From: Hyparrhenia diplandra
Taxonomy: Eukaryota > Streptophyta > Magnoliopsida > Poales > Poaceae
Length of the DNA: 64,000 bases
Assembly (NCBI GenBank): GCA_015847255.1
Contig: JADLZK010008784.1
Span: 124,001-188,000, forward strand
Direction: 5' to 3'
Shown one piece after another: positions 42,048-52,860 of this stretch. The translations under genes were made by a program, and so were the position numbers. The notes below the pieces were generated by a model. The model did no database searches. It had not been told where the DNA came from and saw only the letters and a list, made by a program, of their open reading frames with translations. Numbering within the stretch: the stretch's first letter is position 1; each line of letters begins with the position of its first letter.

Positions 42048-43085
42048 TAGCTAAGTGTTTGGTTGTTGATCGGGAGTTGCTACAATGCCGATATATTTCA
42101 AAATGTACCATGCTCATAACAAAATATTCTTCCGTTGTTTAAATAAATTGGCATTTCTATCTATCCTTATATACTTAAATCATATGGGGCTTATAACATT
42201 TTTCAAACTCTTGGGTCATTGCAAGATAGAACGGTTTTCATAGAAACACTAGTCATTCATTCTTTGATTGACCATTCATGCGGAGATTTTTTTTTTTTTT
42301 TTTTGGAATGATTCCTTAAATCATCTCGGGTGTGCAAACCATAAGGAGAAACAAGTCATAAGCCTTGATCAAGATGTGCAAGTAAAATTTTATTTCTTTT
42401 TGATAAGGTATGGGCTAGCTCTTATTTCTTTTTTAGAGAAGTGGGCTCTACTCGCCCTCGGACACTTGTCCATTATTCTTCTCTTTCTTTTTTTAGAGGC
42501 GGGTATCCAAGTACCCATTGTTTTATTTTTTAGGACACGCGTCCATTTTTTTCTAGCTTAGCCCATAACCTATTTTTGGCAATGTGAATCTTGATCAAAA
42601 GCGTATGACAGGGTGTCTCACATAGGCTATCATGAGAATTTTGATCATTACGAATTTTGGAAATTATTCTCCGAATGATGAATCTCTCTTAGAACAAAAT
42701 CATAGTAGATTCTATTTTTACCATATCATATCGGCAATAGCTTAGAGAAGAATCATGTGTTCGCATACCCACAAATCATTAAGTTTTAGGACAAGACAAG
42801 TTAAGCCAATAAACTTAAACACTGGGAATACAATTTTATGAACTAGGTGCAAATTGAACTATAGACAGAGCAACTATTCATCATTTCAACTTCGGAGAAA
42901 TTAAGCATCCTTATACTACATATTGGAGTGGAATTATATTTTTTTTCTTTTCATATATATTTTTTTTATTATTATTTTTTAAAGGAAAATGAAAATGAAA
43001 AAATTTAAGGGATAAATTAAAATGATAGGGGAGGTAGGTACTTACCTCCGTGGGGTCCTCCCCAAGCTAGCCGATGGCCTATGGG
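42048..43085 (-). other. 3' noncoding region and inner polypurine tract of element D
   Basis: No gene is supported. A conserved block around 42430-42550 includes GGACACTTGTCC. T runs at 42288-42304 and 42940-42980 may be slippage-prone. The inner polypurine tract is at 43051-43070 (minus CTAGCTTGGGGAGGACCCCA) next to the ORF-1 stop. Confidence 0.65.
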
Positions 43086-44620
43086 TTGGGGGTAGTACCT
43101 CATGTGGTGCCGTAACGCCATTCGTGCCTCGTGCTCCCGCCGCCTCCGGATTCGCCTCCTCGCTTGGTGTTGCGTGCCGCCGATGGCGTTGATCGAAAAA
43201 CCCGCACCAAAACCGGTGGAGGATCAGGCAATCTCACCTGTGCGGAGTTCCACATTCCCCGAAGTCGGGTGTTGATCTCTTGAGCGCTCACGGGGTCCAC
43301 CGTAGAGTGACGTGGTGGTGGTGACCCTTCCGAGTCGGAGGACACCGCGGTGTGTCTCATGCCATGTTGACCCTCCCGCTTGGTCCGGATGAGGTGTGAA
43401 CATTCCTTCATCTTGGAAGGTGGGTGTGAGCCCGGGGTTCAGCGTTGGTGTAAAGAACCCGGCGTGGGCATCGGGTACGGGTGTAGGCTACGCAAGACCG
43501 TGGAACCACCGGCCTCGCCCATAGCTCTCCTTCGTGATGACCTCGCGAGAAATGGAACTCTGGCGTGCTTCGTCTAGCTCAACTAGAGCGAAGGTGAGTG
43601 ATGGGGATTTATATAATGAGAGTTCCGGGTTAGGGAGCGGAATCTCATTTATATATCCCGAAAAATAATAAATAATCTTCTCATGGTCATTCTCATCAAA
43701 TTTTATTATGTGCCCTTGTATCAGGTGTGATATTGAAATTTCTAGAGGTGGAGTATCTAGGTATGTGACATTCTCGCCTTGCAATGCACCAATGTTACTA
43801 GCAATCCTTGTCACAAGAGAGGTGCAATAAAAGGTGTGGATTGTTTAAAATTGCTAAGCATGCATTTTATGATTTCTTTTACAGAGCAATCTTTCTCTTG
43901 TGAACCATGGCATAGAGGCATTGCATCTCAACATCTAAAAGACGATGAAATTCATGCCTAGGAAACAAAGTTATGGCAATCCATTTTTGCATAAATTTCA
44001 ATGTTGGATGATGTATGTTGGCATTAGAAGGACGAAACCTAGGATTTGTAGGAACTATGGTGGAGATTTCAAAGTGAAAAGGCGACGACGATTAAAACGG
44101 TAAAGCAAATGCCTAAGTTTGTGCAACATTTCTTAGCATCAAAACCTATGTGCCTAGCCATTTCTTGCCATGTGTAATAGTGATATTTACCAAAAAGTCC
44201 GAAACTAACACCACGATCATGAACTTCCAAAGATCCTAGAAATTGATGGTGAGGAGGCGAGAGCCCGGCTCATCCAGGGGAGCAATCGGGACCATCCGAC
44301 AGTTTTCCAAATGATGGGGAATTCGATATCCATACCTAGTTTTTTGAGAACGTCGTTGGGGAAGCGAGGAGCGGGAGCGAAGTCTCGGTTCTTGAGGATG
44401 TTGTAGGCTTGCATCTCCCGTTCTCCTTCCAGGTCGAGGTGCGGTGCATCGGCTTCCTCGATCGTCATCCCCGTGGGTGCTTGTTCTTGCTCTTGCTCTT
44501 GCGAAGGTGTGTCTTCTTCATATGCTTTGGTGTTGTCGAAGTGTGTACTCGAACTTCCTTGGGAGAGCCTCGCTTCTTCTCACGCCCTTCTTGATCGCGC
44601 TTGCCGCTTTCCCCGAACAT
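43086..44620 (-). pseudogene. Athila ORF-1-type protein of element D
   Basis: The minus-strand ATG at 44620 opens MFGESGKRDQEGREKKRGSP. A frameshift before the acidic QEQEQEQ stretch leads to DAPHLDLEGEREMQAYNIL and VLKKLGMDIEFPIIWKTVGW (44217-44468). Further on come MTRIASNIGALQGENVTYL, HLIQGHIIKFDEND and YFSGYINEIPLPNPELSLY (43488-43814), and a Gly/Pro-rich C-terminus. This matches B ORF-1 domain by domain and is better preserved there, including the phrase NEIPLPNPE. The function is unknown. Several frame changes make it a pseudogene as read. Confidence 0.8.
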
Positions 44621-44830
44621 GTTAGTGAACAAAAGGCTTAACGGAATGGAAACAAGTGCTTACTCTTAGAGAGAACTTGGAAGAGAGAGCTTGTGAGAGA
44701 GAATGTGCCGGGTGTTCTTGTACTAGAGCTTGGAAATGCTTTGTGGAGTGCAAGAAGTGAGCAAGTAGCAAAATGAGAGAGTGAGGGAGTGAGAATGAGA
44801 GGGGTGGAGAGTTCTCTCGGCCACCTCACG

Positions 44831-44838
44831 AATTTATA
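44831..44838 (-). promoter_or_regulatory. Internal TATA box before ORF-1 of element D
   Basis: The minus strand reads GAGCTATAAATTCG, and the CT-rich leader begins CTCTCCACCCCTCTCATTC, nearly identical to that in B. TATA-to-ATG spacing is 211 bases, against 214 in B. Confidence 0.65.
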
Positions 44839-44839
44839 G

Positions 44840-45365
44840 CTCGATGCACCCCCGACACTCGGACGAGGGCAACGGCTAGCGCCGCGTGACCGTTTGGCCC
44901 GCGGACAGAGGCGCCGCCAGTGGGCGACCGCCCATCGCGCCGATCGGCCCCATCACGGGGCCCCCTCGTCGCCCGCTTTGGCAAGTGCGTTCAAACGGTC
45001 GAATCCGACCGCAGTGCAGTGGTGCAATGGTCGGGTTCGGCCCGAAACTTTGTTTTTCATTTTCTCTCATTTTATAAATGTTTAAGAATTTTTTTTTTTT
45101 TTGGAATAAAGTTTTATTCGAGAATATGAAACCTTATCAATCTATTTATTATATTTTAATTTAATTGTCATGGGAAATATGGCAATGGGATTGAAATATG
45201 AAAAGGAATTCTTTTCAATATTAAAGAATATGGTAATAAAAAGGAAATTAATTAATTAAAGAAGTTTTGAATTCAAATATTAAGAATAATTTAATATGAG
45301 GAAAATAAATTTATAGAAGGAAAATATTTATTTCTTACCTTTAGTGAAGCTTACCTTTAGGCTTG
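44840..45365 (-). other. GC-rich and AT-rich spacer between ORF-1 and protease in element D
   Basis: 44850-45050 is GC-rich (the upstream side of the internal TATA box), and 45060-45345 is very AT-rich. No coding sequence is supported. It corresponds to 24990-25497 of B. Confidence 0.6.
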
Positions 45366-45367
45366 CT

Positions 45368-46021
45368 TCACACGCCATGCCTTCTTCGTATTTTTTGGAT
45401 GGTGACGTGGTAGGTGATGGTGACTTTATTTCTTCTTGAATCTTTTCGGGGTTGTAGGGGTACGTTCCTCCTCCTTCTTGGCGGGGACAGTACTTCCTCT
45501 TTGGTTTTGTCGTCATCCGTTTCTCGGGGTCCTTTTGCCTTGATTTGTTGTCTTTGCTTGGGGTTCAACCTTTTTTTTTTTTTCGAGATTTCTTCCGGTT
45601 GTATCCATTGAATAGGCATTGGACCATCGTCCTTGAATTCGAAGTCGACCCTTCCCTTGCCAACATGGATAGTAGCGTTTGTTGTGTTGAGGAACGGTCT
45701 CCCAACAACAATGCCACGTGATCTTCTTCTCCCATGTCGACGACGATGAAGTCCGGTGGGGACATAGCTATCCTTCACCCTTACCGTAATGTCTCGAAGA
45801 ATCCCTTCCGGCTTTATTCTTTGTTTGATCTCGCCATTCGAAGTTAGGTCTTGGTGCGGGGATAGTGGGAAGTGTAGGAGTGTGTCATTGGCCTTCTTTG
45901 ACATGATGTTGACACTTGCCCCTAGATCACAATGGCGTTGCCAAACGTGTATGGGCCTAATGAGCGGTGATTGTTGGGCTCCCTGGATCCTCCTTCTTTT
46001 TCTCGCAAAAGGTGAGTCCAC
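45368..46021 (-). pseudogene. Aspartic protease of element D
   Basis: The minus-strand frame contains CDLGASVNIMSKKANDTLLH near residue 31 with active-site DLGAS. IKPEGILRDITVRVKDSYVP follows, and then VVGRPFLNTTNATIHVGKGR, which ends the domain. The tail is strongly basic. Compared with family members, the stretch between VPT and GRPF is frameshifted (RRRHGRRRSRG). No reverse transcriptase follows. Confidence 0.83.
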
Positions 46022-46174
46022 AACAACATCCGGTATAACCCGTTTGTGTGTGGTTGTTTATTGTTACCATGTTAACGGATTCAATGGGGCCCGGCAAGCT
46101 TCGGCCGAAGTCCTTTCCCATGTTGGGTGCAGCCGCAGCAGATTAATTGAGCTATTTGGGTTTCTATCATTTTA

Positions 46175-47494
46175 TTAAAGCTCAATTGATTCTTTCTCTG
46201 CGTAAGATAGTGTTTCAAGTTTTGTGTTTACATTTTCAAGCATTTTGTCATTGAAAGATAATTTCTTGTTTAGACTTTCATTAATTTTAGCTTGACCATA
46301 AACTAAATCTTTCAAGGAGGGTTGATTGGAATTGAAATTGGAATTGTAACCGTAATTGTAAATATTACCTCCTTGTGGGGCGATTTTGATTGTTCCACCC
46401 ATTGTTATTACCGGACGAAATCCGTTGTTGACGAAGGCTACATCTTCTCGAAGTTTCGGGACAAGAGCTTCCCCGAATGTCCAACCTCTCCACGACTTCA
46501 CATGTCATATGTGAGTCCATGGGGAGTGTAGCCTTCGCTTGACGGAGCTTGGTCGCCCAGTCTTTTCATCGGGAGATCGATCTTTGCGGCCGGCCAGACT
46601 GTCTCCTTCATTGTGTGCATACCTTTTTGTGTTTTTCGAGGGGCCCGTTCTTCTCCCCGGCCTTGGTTCTCGATCATCTTCTCGATGAGTGCTTCTTCTT
46701 TCTCAACAAAGTGAGGGATAAGAACGCCCTCCGGCCGGAAAGATCTATGTGGCCCTTCGACATGGTCGTAAGACCATTGTAGAAGTTCGAAGGACGAGCC
46801 ACTTCTCCATGCCATGATGTGGGCAGGCGAGGATGTACTCTTGCAGCCTCTCCCATGCTTCGGTATGGGTTCCATTGTCGTCTGGCGAAAGTTGGAAATT
46901 CTTGCCCTTGAGGGCATTGGTTTTGCCCATTGGGAAGAACCTTGCGAGGAATGCAAAGTGGAGCATTTACTCCAAGTGCCGACGACCTCCTTGTCCTTGT
47001 AGAACCATTGCTTCGCCTTCCCCACAAGGGAGAAGGGAAACAAGCGGAGCCCCGATTGCATCCGGCTCAACGTCCTGATGACGACAGTCGCACAGCTCCA
47101 AGAAGTTCGGAGATGAGCATTTGCGTCCCCGCTGGCAGTCCCACGAATGGACTTGCTTGTACCATCGTGATGAGGCGGTCCTTATCTCAAAGTTCTTGTC
47201 GCCTAAATTGACACGGGGCCAAGCGGGACATTGCCCACAACAGGGGACGAGTAGTCACGGAGTGTCTTGGTGGCCATGAGTGTTGATGAAGATGGTACTT
47301 GGATGACGGGTGCAACCTCCTCGGGAGTGATGACAGGAGGAGTGGCCTCGAGCTCGACTCCTTCCGAAAGCGGCCACTCGGATCGTCGACGAAGTTTTTT
47401 CGCAAAGTTGCGACCAGTCATACACTATCTCATTCGTTTGGCCCACGGGAAGAAAAAAAAAAAGAGTTAGCCTCGCAAAGATTAGGGCTATCAT
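46175..47494 (-). pseudogene. Gag and linker of element D
   Basis: The gag of the A/B/D type lies on the minus strand. The start MIALIFARLTLFFF at 47494 matches B. It continues through LRLFPFSLVGKAKQWFYKDK (frame 46498-47070) and a region recognisable as AWERLQEYILACPHHGMEKW in a second frame. The knuckle region is damaged (GEVGHSGK remains). The linker NPQ-type phrase SNFNSNQPSLKDLVYGQAK is in frame 46175-46501. At least three frame changes are present. Confidence 0.85.
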
Positions 47495-47551
47495 CCATAC
47501 ATGTGGTTATGATCATCTTTATTAATATTTTTTTTCTTTTAACCTTGCCTT

Positions 47552-47564
47552 CGCAACGGCGCCG
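47552..47564 (-). other. Primer binding site of element D
   Basis: The minus strand reads CGGCGCCGTTGCG after AGCATTT and the LTR end. It is a shortened match to the tRNA-Asp complement TGGCGCCGTTGCCGGGG. Confidence 0.7.
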
Positions 47565-47571
47565 AAATGCT

Positions 47572-49221
47572 TGTTGGCGTTTCTTAACGTTATTACTACG
47601 AATAGATTTTAAACCTATCCCCGGCAATGGCGCTTTAAATGCTTGTTGGCATTTCTTAGCACAATCACTAAGAATAGATATTATGATTAATGATAATGTC
47701 AAGAGAACGTCAGTGATAGATGAATTGAATATTGCAAGGGTCAACCCGCAAGCGCACGGATCTATCATCGTAGCATTTCACCCGGGAGTATTCGGGTATC
47801 GTTCATTTATATTTTCCCATGGGAAGGCAGGTTTAGATTTAATATGATGATGATAGCCCACAATGTATGTATGGATAGCCACTAATCATATACAGGGTAA
47901 GTGATAATAATATTGGAGATAGTGGTGACACACACACTTCTTGAGCACTAGAAGGAATAAATAGAAAATAACATAAAAAGGAAAATCTATGTTGAGTTGG
48001 CTATTCTAATATCGCCAATGCGTTAGACTATAGTCTACATACGCCATTCATGGTTCACGTAGAGATGGGCTAAAGTGATGAGGAGATGCCCGCGGCCGGT
48101 ATCCGCCCACCGGTTGCACTTGATAAGACTCCAACCCAACACCCGGACGTGGAGGAGTGCAAAGGACGGGACAGAGTTGTCACACCTCTCGCCGCCTACC
48201 TCACTACCGTGGGATGCCGGCATTTCGAGATGATTCCCTATAGACCTAAGCACCATGCTTACATTTATAGAGAACTACCTAAACCCCCGCGGTACCCCGA
48301 CCCTACGGATCGGGGAAAGAGTAAAGGTAAACCCGAAGGTACACTAGACCATCACTTTCGAACTTAGTTCTACTACGTTCCAAGAATAAAATATGATTCA
48401 ATTAGCCTAAAGTTAGTCATGTTAATTATCACATTATACTAACTATACTCTAGTTGGCACAATATGAATATAACATGAGGGTAACTATACTCTAGTTCAT
48501 ATGCATTGCGATATAAATAATGAGACTTGAATAAAGGAAAGAACTTCATAGTAAATTACCAAAAGATCCTTCCACGGAGACAAGCCCTCCTTGAAGCTTT
48601 GCCTAACTCGAATCCTAACACTAAACTAATGAAGAGGAGAGAGTGGTGCTCAAGGTGAGGATGTAACAATGTGTAGTGTGTTGTGTTGTGTGTGTGTGTT
48701 TTACAAGTGAAGAGTGCCTCTCTTTATATAGTGGAGAGGAGGAGGGAATGGAGGGCTCTCCTTGCTTCGAGCTATTCTTGGCGGGAACGAAAGTTTGCAC
48801 TACATGCAACCGCCGCTTGAAGATCGCCTCCAAACCGCCTTGAGAAAGGGCGGGAACTTTGGCCGAATTTGGCGCCGACCTTGATGGTGGGGCGGCCGGC
48901 CCTCGGGCTGGGCCTCGGCCCCGGCCTTCCCCTCTGCGCGTTTTTGTCCTTCGTGTGTTGGGCCTATGGTGGTGCATGGGCCGGTTGTCTGCGCGGGTTT
49001 GGTTCTCTTGCTCCATCCACTCCTTGGCGTCTTTTATTCAAATGCGCTTTCTAATTTGGCAACTTTGTACTGTTTTTCCACTTTATACCCGCAAGATATA
49101 ATTTCTACTAATACAAGTGGAACTAGGTTAGAAGTAAAGGTATATGCATCATAAGTTTGCCCCTTTCTCATGAATTGGATATAAGTTGGCGGTATAATAT
49201 ACTCGATAATGACCGCCAACA
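47572..49221 (-). repeat. 5' LTR of element D
   Basis: It pairs with 40357-42011 and carries the same inner LTR-start (47644) and inner primer-site-like motif (47619-47635). The U5 stem-loop is at 47745-47761 and the TATA box at 48724-48731. It is followed by the TSD GGATC. Confidence 0.94.
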
Positions 49222-49263
49222 GGATCAAAGACTCATTGGGGCAAAGTTTTTGAGCTAAAGCCC
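49222..49263 (-). pseudogene. 42-bp piece of element C between D and F
   Basis: It begins with the right TSD of D (GGATC, 49222-49226) and ends with the left TSD of F (AGCCC, 49259-49263). It belongs to the protease region of C. Confidence 0.85.
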
Positions 49264-50495
49264 TGTTGGTATTTGTTATGCCCACGTAAAATATTGAAGA
49301 TGAATAATCCACGGATATCTTGTTGTAGCTTTCACCCGGAGGGTTTTAAATATCGTATCCACGAGGGAAACGTGTGAGGGAGACTACGATCTAATCTTAA
49401 CCCGGAGTAGCACAAGACTTAAGAAGGTTGAGAGTGTAGAGATGACTACTAAGATATCTAGTTCTAATCTTGGTAAGCTATGCCTTCTAATGTTCTATCT
49501 GGGGACATCACGTAGGGAGGAACACCAACAAAGGATGATCCACCTAGAAATAAATCCCACAAGTCCTACAGACGGGGATGTGGTATTACAAAGGATCAAC
49601 AACACTCCACTAGGAGCTATCACAAATCGCGATCTACCACAATCCGTAATATAGGATGAATCTAACGAGATACCCGAGCCTATGCACCATGCTTACACTA
49701 CGAATAACACTTTAACCTATTGCAATAGATTAAAGCACTCAAAAGAGACTCGCAGATTAGTAGAACAATATAAACAATGTTGCTTACTAAAAGAAGAAGT
49801 AGATTATCCGAGTAACTCCAAGCGTAGGTTAACTTCCACTGAGGTACAAGTTGTGGAGGTGGTACCGACAGGCCGGCACCTCCTCCTATCCCTTCCCTCT
49901 CTCTATCTCTCTTGATCCAAAGACTAGATCTAACTAGATCTAGTCCCCTCTTGCATGCTAGCTCTTCTAGTTCTAGTTCTAGTCTAGACCTAGGGGGAGA
50001 CTCAGGGTCTCAGCCTGTTGATAATGAATGATAATGAATTAGTGTTTCACCCAGGGGTCAGGGGGTCTCCTTATATAGCCCTAGGCGATGCGGCATGCCC
50101 TTGGATCAAACCGACCTTGAGCAACGGTGTAGATCTCTTGTTAATGGCGGTTATGAACCGACCTAACAAGATGGTCAATATTTGGTGGGGAGGGGCGGCC
50201 GCCCGGCTCTACGCCCGGTGTGGGTCCCACCTTCTAGGCCTGATCTTCTGTGTCTTCTAGAGTCTTCTTACTTGGGTTTCAAGTTAAGTTACTTCACGGC
50301 CAAGTCTCCTCATCGTATGGGGTGCAAACTCGGGCTTTTTCCCGCTTTTATCCATTTAGTCCCCGAAAAATATATAAATCACCAAAACTCATGGAATTAT
50401 GTCAAGTAAAGCCCCTATACTATGTTGATATTCATTTTAAGCCCTTATTTCAAGTTTAGTTGACTATTAATATTATGCTATAACAGGTGTCAACA
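49264..50495 (-). repeat. 3' LTR of element F
   Basis: It starts TGTTGGTATTTGTTATGCCC and ends GGTGTCAACA. The TATA box is at 50071-50078 on the minus strand. The U5 stem-loop is partly deleted in this copy (CCACGGAT remains near 49308) compared with 56060-56080. Confidence 0.92.
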
Positions 50496-50533
50496 AGCTC
50501 CCCCAAGCTTACCCTTTGCTAGTCCCTAGCAAA
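50496..50533 (-). other. Polypurine tract and hairpin, element F
   Basis: The minus strand GGGTAAGCTTGGGGGAGCT abuts the LTR. The hairpin, on the plus strand TTTGCTAG-TCC-CTAGCAAA, is at 50515-50533. Confidence 0.87.
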
Positions 50534-52860
50534 GCCAAACTTAGCAATGGATCAGGAGTTGCCGCAATGCTTTCACGCCTCCAAATTACACATGCTTTCA
50601 AACAAAATTTCTCCTCCAGATAAGAATAAACTTTTTCAACCTTCAACTTACCCATATTACCTTTAACCTTGGAGCTTATGGCCTTTTCTTTGATCTTGGG
50701 CAATTGAAAAATAGAACAATCAAGTCAAGCACCATATCTCAAACTCTTCATTCAACTGTCACTCTGGAGTTTTTGCAAGTTTTCAAAATAAAACTCAAAG
50801 TTTCTTTGTATGACCCTCTCAAGTCTCTCATTTATGGTATTTGTGGATCCTCACTAAGGCAACAAGGTTGTTTTGCCTTTCTCTCATAATATGTGGTATT
50901 TTTGGCTAAGGCAGCGGCAGGACACTATGCCTTCTTCTCTCTCACCCTATATCTAAGGCTTATATCTGGAGCTCATAGGTGGGAGAAAACTAAATCTACT
51001 TACTAAGCATATATTGTAAGTTCAAGCAATGGATCCAAAGTCACGAGTCATACCGATCAAATGATGCATGTGTGCGGTGGAATGAATGTGGTGGTAGGTG
51101 AATAATGAGGTGAGTGTAATGAATGCAATGAGGGAAAAAGCCTAATTCTACTTTGGCTCCTTGAAGGATCTTCTTTCTTTGGAATCTGGAATATTTGTGA
51201 GAACCTGGGTTGTATACTTTTTTTTCATGGAGAGACGGGCATCTAAGTACCCATTATTTTCAAATGGACACTTGTCCATTTTTTTAACTATCCTTTATTC
51301 TTTTTTTTCTTTTTTTTTTTTTGAATACAACCCAAATCTCTTTTGCAATAACTTTTGAGAGATATAGATGTAAGTAATGGAGCTTTGTAAGATATTGGCC
51401 GGATATGGATGAGTGGATGGGTGTAGAGAATATTTTTGGTTGCTCTATCCCATGATAGGAGTAGAACATTTTTGGTGGATGAATGCATAATGGATGTTTT
51501 ACGGTGGTGGATGCGTACATCCGGGATGGAAATAGCATATGAATGAATGGAGTCGAAAGTGGAGTGGAGTGGAATGCAATGCAATGGGGTGGAATGAGGT
51601 GGAATGAGATGGAGTGTACATGACCAGCATGACAAGTTTCTAAGGGTCGACAAAGATTGAACAAACTCAATGCAAAAGCAAGCAGCCTATATATGTCAAA
51701 AGGTTTTCCTAATCTAGGGAGCATGTATATATATGGTCGTGGTAGGAGGTTCAACACTCTGTCATACAGGAACTTATCATGTGCACTTTCATATTTTTCA
51801 AAATAAATCTCCAGAAATCTAGTATCACTAGGAGTAAGATCAACAGCAGCTCAGACTTTCATATATCATATCCGTCAATTACCTAGACTTTAGAGCAAGC
51901 AATTTGTAACCCACAGGTTTTAGGTTCAGAGCAAATCTCAAGTTGAAGCAGCGGTTTTGCATTTAAGGCTCAAGAGAAATTAAGCTTGAAAGTTAGGTAT
52001 TGAAAAGGAATTACGGGGCGAGCAACTATTCATCATTTCCATGCATGAGAATTAGCTTCAGAGTTCATTTTGTGTTGGTAGAAAAGCAACCTCTAGTACA
52101 CTCCTTCTATTTATTTATTCCCAAACTTAAAGATCACACTAATATTATATAGCCTAAACTTTTTTATTTGGTTTTCTATGGTTATGCATCTTTTTATTCT
52201 TTTTAATAAAGCAAACATATCTAGCTAATATTAAAACATAGGGAAGAGATACTTATCTCGATAACTAGGGGATGCTCTCCTCCAAGCTTGATTTTGACTT
52301 AGTCTCTTGGTGATGTTGAAGTGAGGTAGACATTGGTGTTGGTGTCGGCCTTGCTTGATGGAGCATTGATGATGATGACTATGTGCTTCATCAAGTGGTC
52401 GTAAGCCTCCACTCTCTGTCATGTCTTACTTCTATTTTTCCTTTAAATCTGCGGAACTCAAATAGACAACAAAGCTTGTGGAATAGATTAAGCGTTAGTG
52501 GTTGGCCACATAGGCTTCATGTGCCTAGAGATGGATCATGATTATTCTAAGTAGAAGTTCAAGTAGGAAAATATTTTTTGGAGTTTTATAGGTTTATATG
52601 TATGCAAAGAACTATGATGCAAATGCAACTAGATGAATGCATAATTATTTTTATGTCACCACGGTGAATTTCCTTATGGGTTGTTACATGCCACAAAATT
52701 ATTCACATGGGGCTTTAAAAATTTTCAATGCAATGCGAAATTAAATATGCCAAATGAAAATGATTATGCAATGAAATAAATATGATATGCATTAAATACG
52801 GATAACTACCGATCTTACCTTCGGCGAGGGTTCAATGTTTTAAGTCCTTTGAACAAGACT
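50534..52860 (-). other. 3' noncoding region of element F
   Basis: No gene is supported. The region is colinear with 11484-12704 plus 14266-15260 of A, and so shows the site of solo LTR S in its unoccupied state. The inner polypurine tract is at 52273-52290 (minus CAAGCTTGGAGGAGAGCA), interrupted by one base. Confidence 0.7.

Larger units (their letters stand above)
40357..49221 (-). mobile_element. Element D: non-autonomous Athila-lineage gypsy element with ORF-1
   Basis: LTRs are at 40357-42011 and 47572-49221, with the TSD GGATC. The minus-strand order is the same as in B: gag, Asn-rich linker, protease, AT-rich spacer, internal TATA box, ORF-1, inner polypurine tract, tail, hairpin, polypurine tract. 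Reverse transcriptase and integrase are missing. B and D are members of one family in opposite orientation. D inserted into the protease region of C. Length 8865 bp. Confidence 0.94.
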
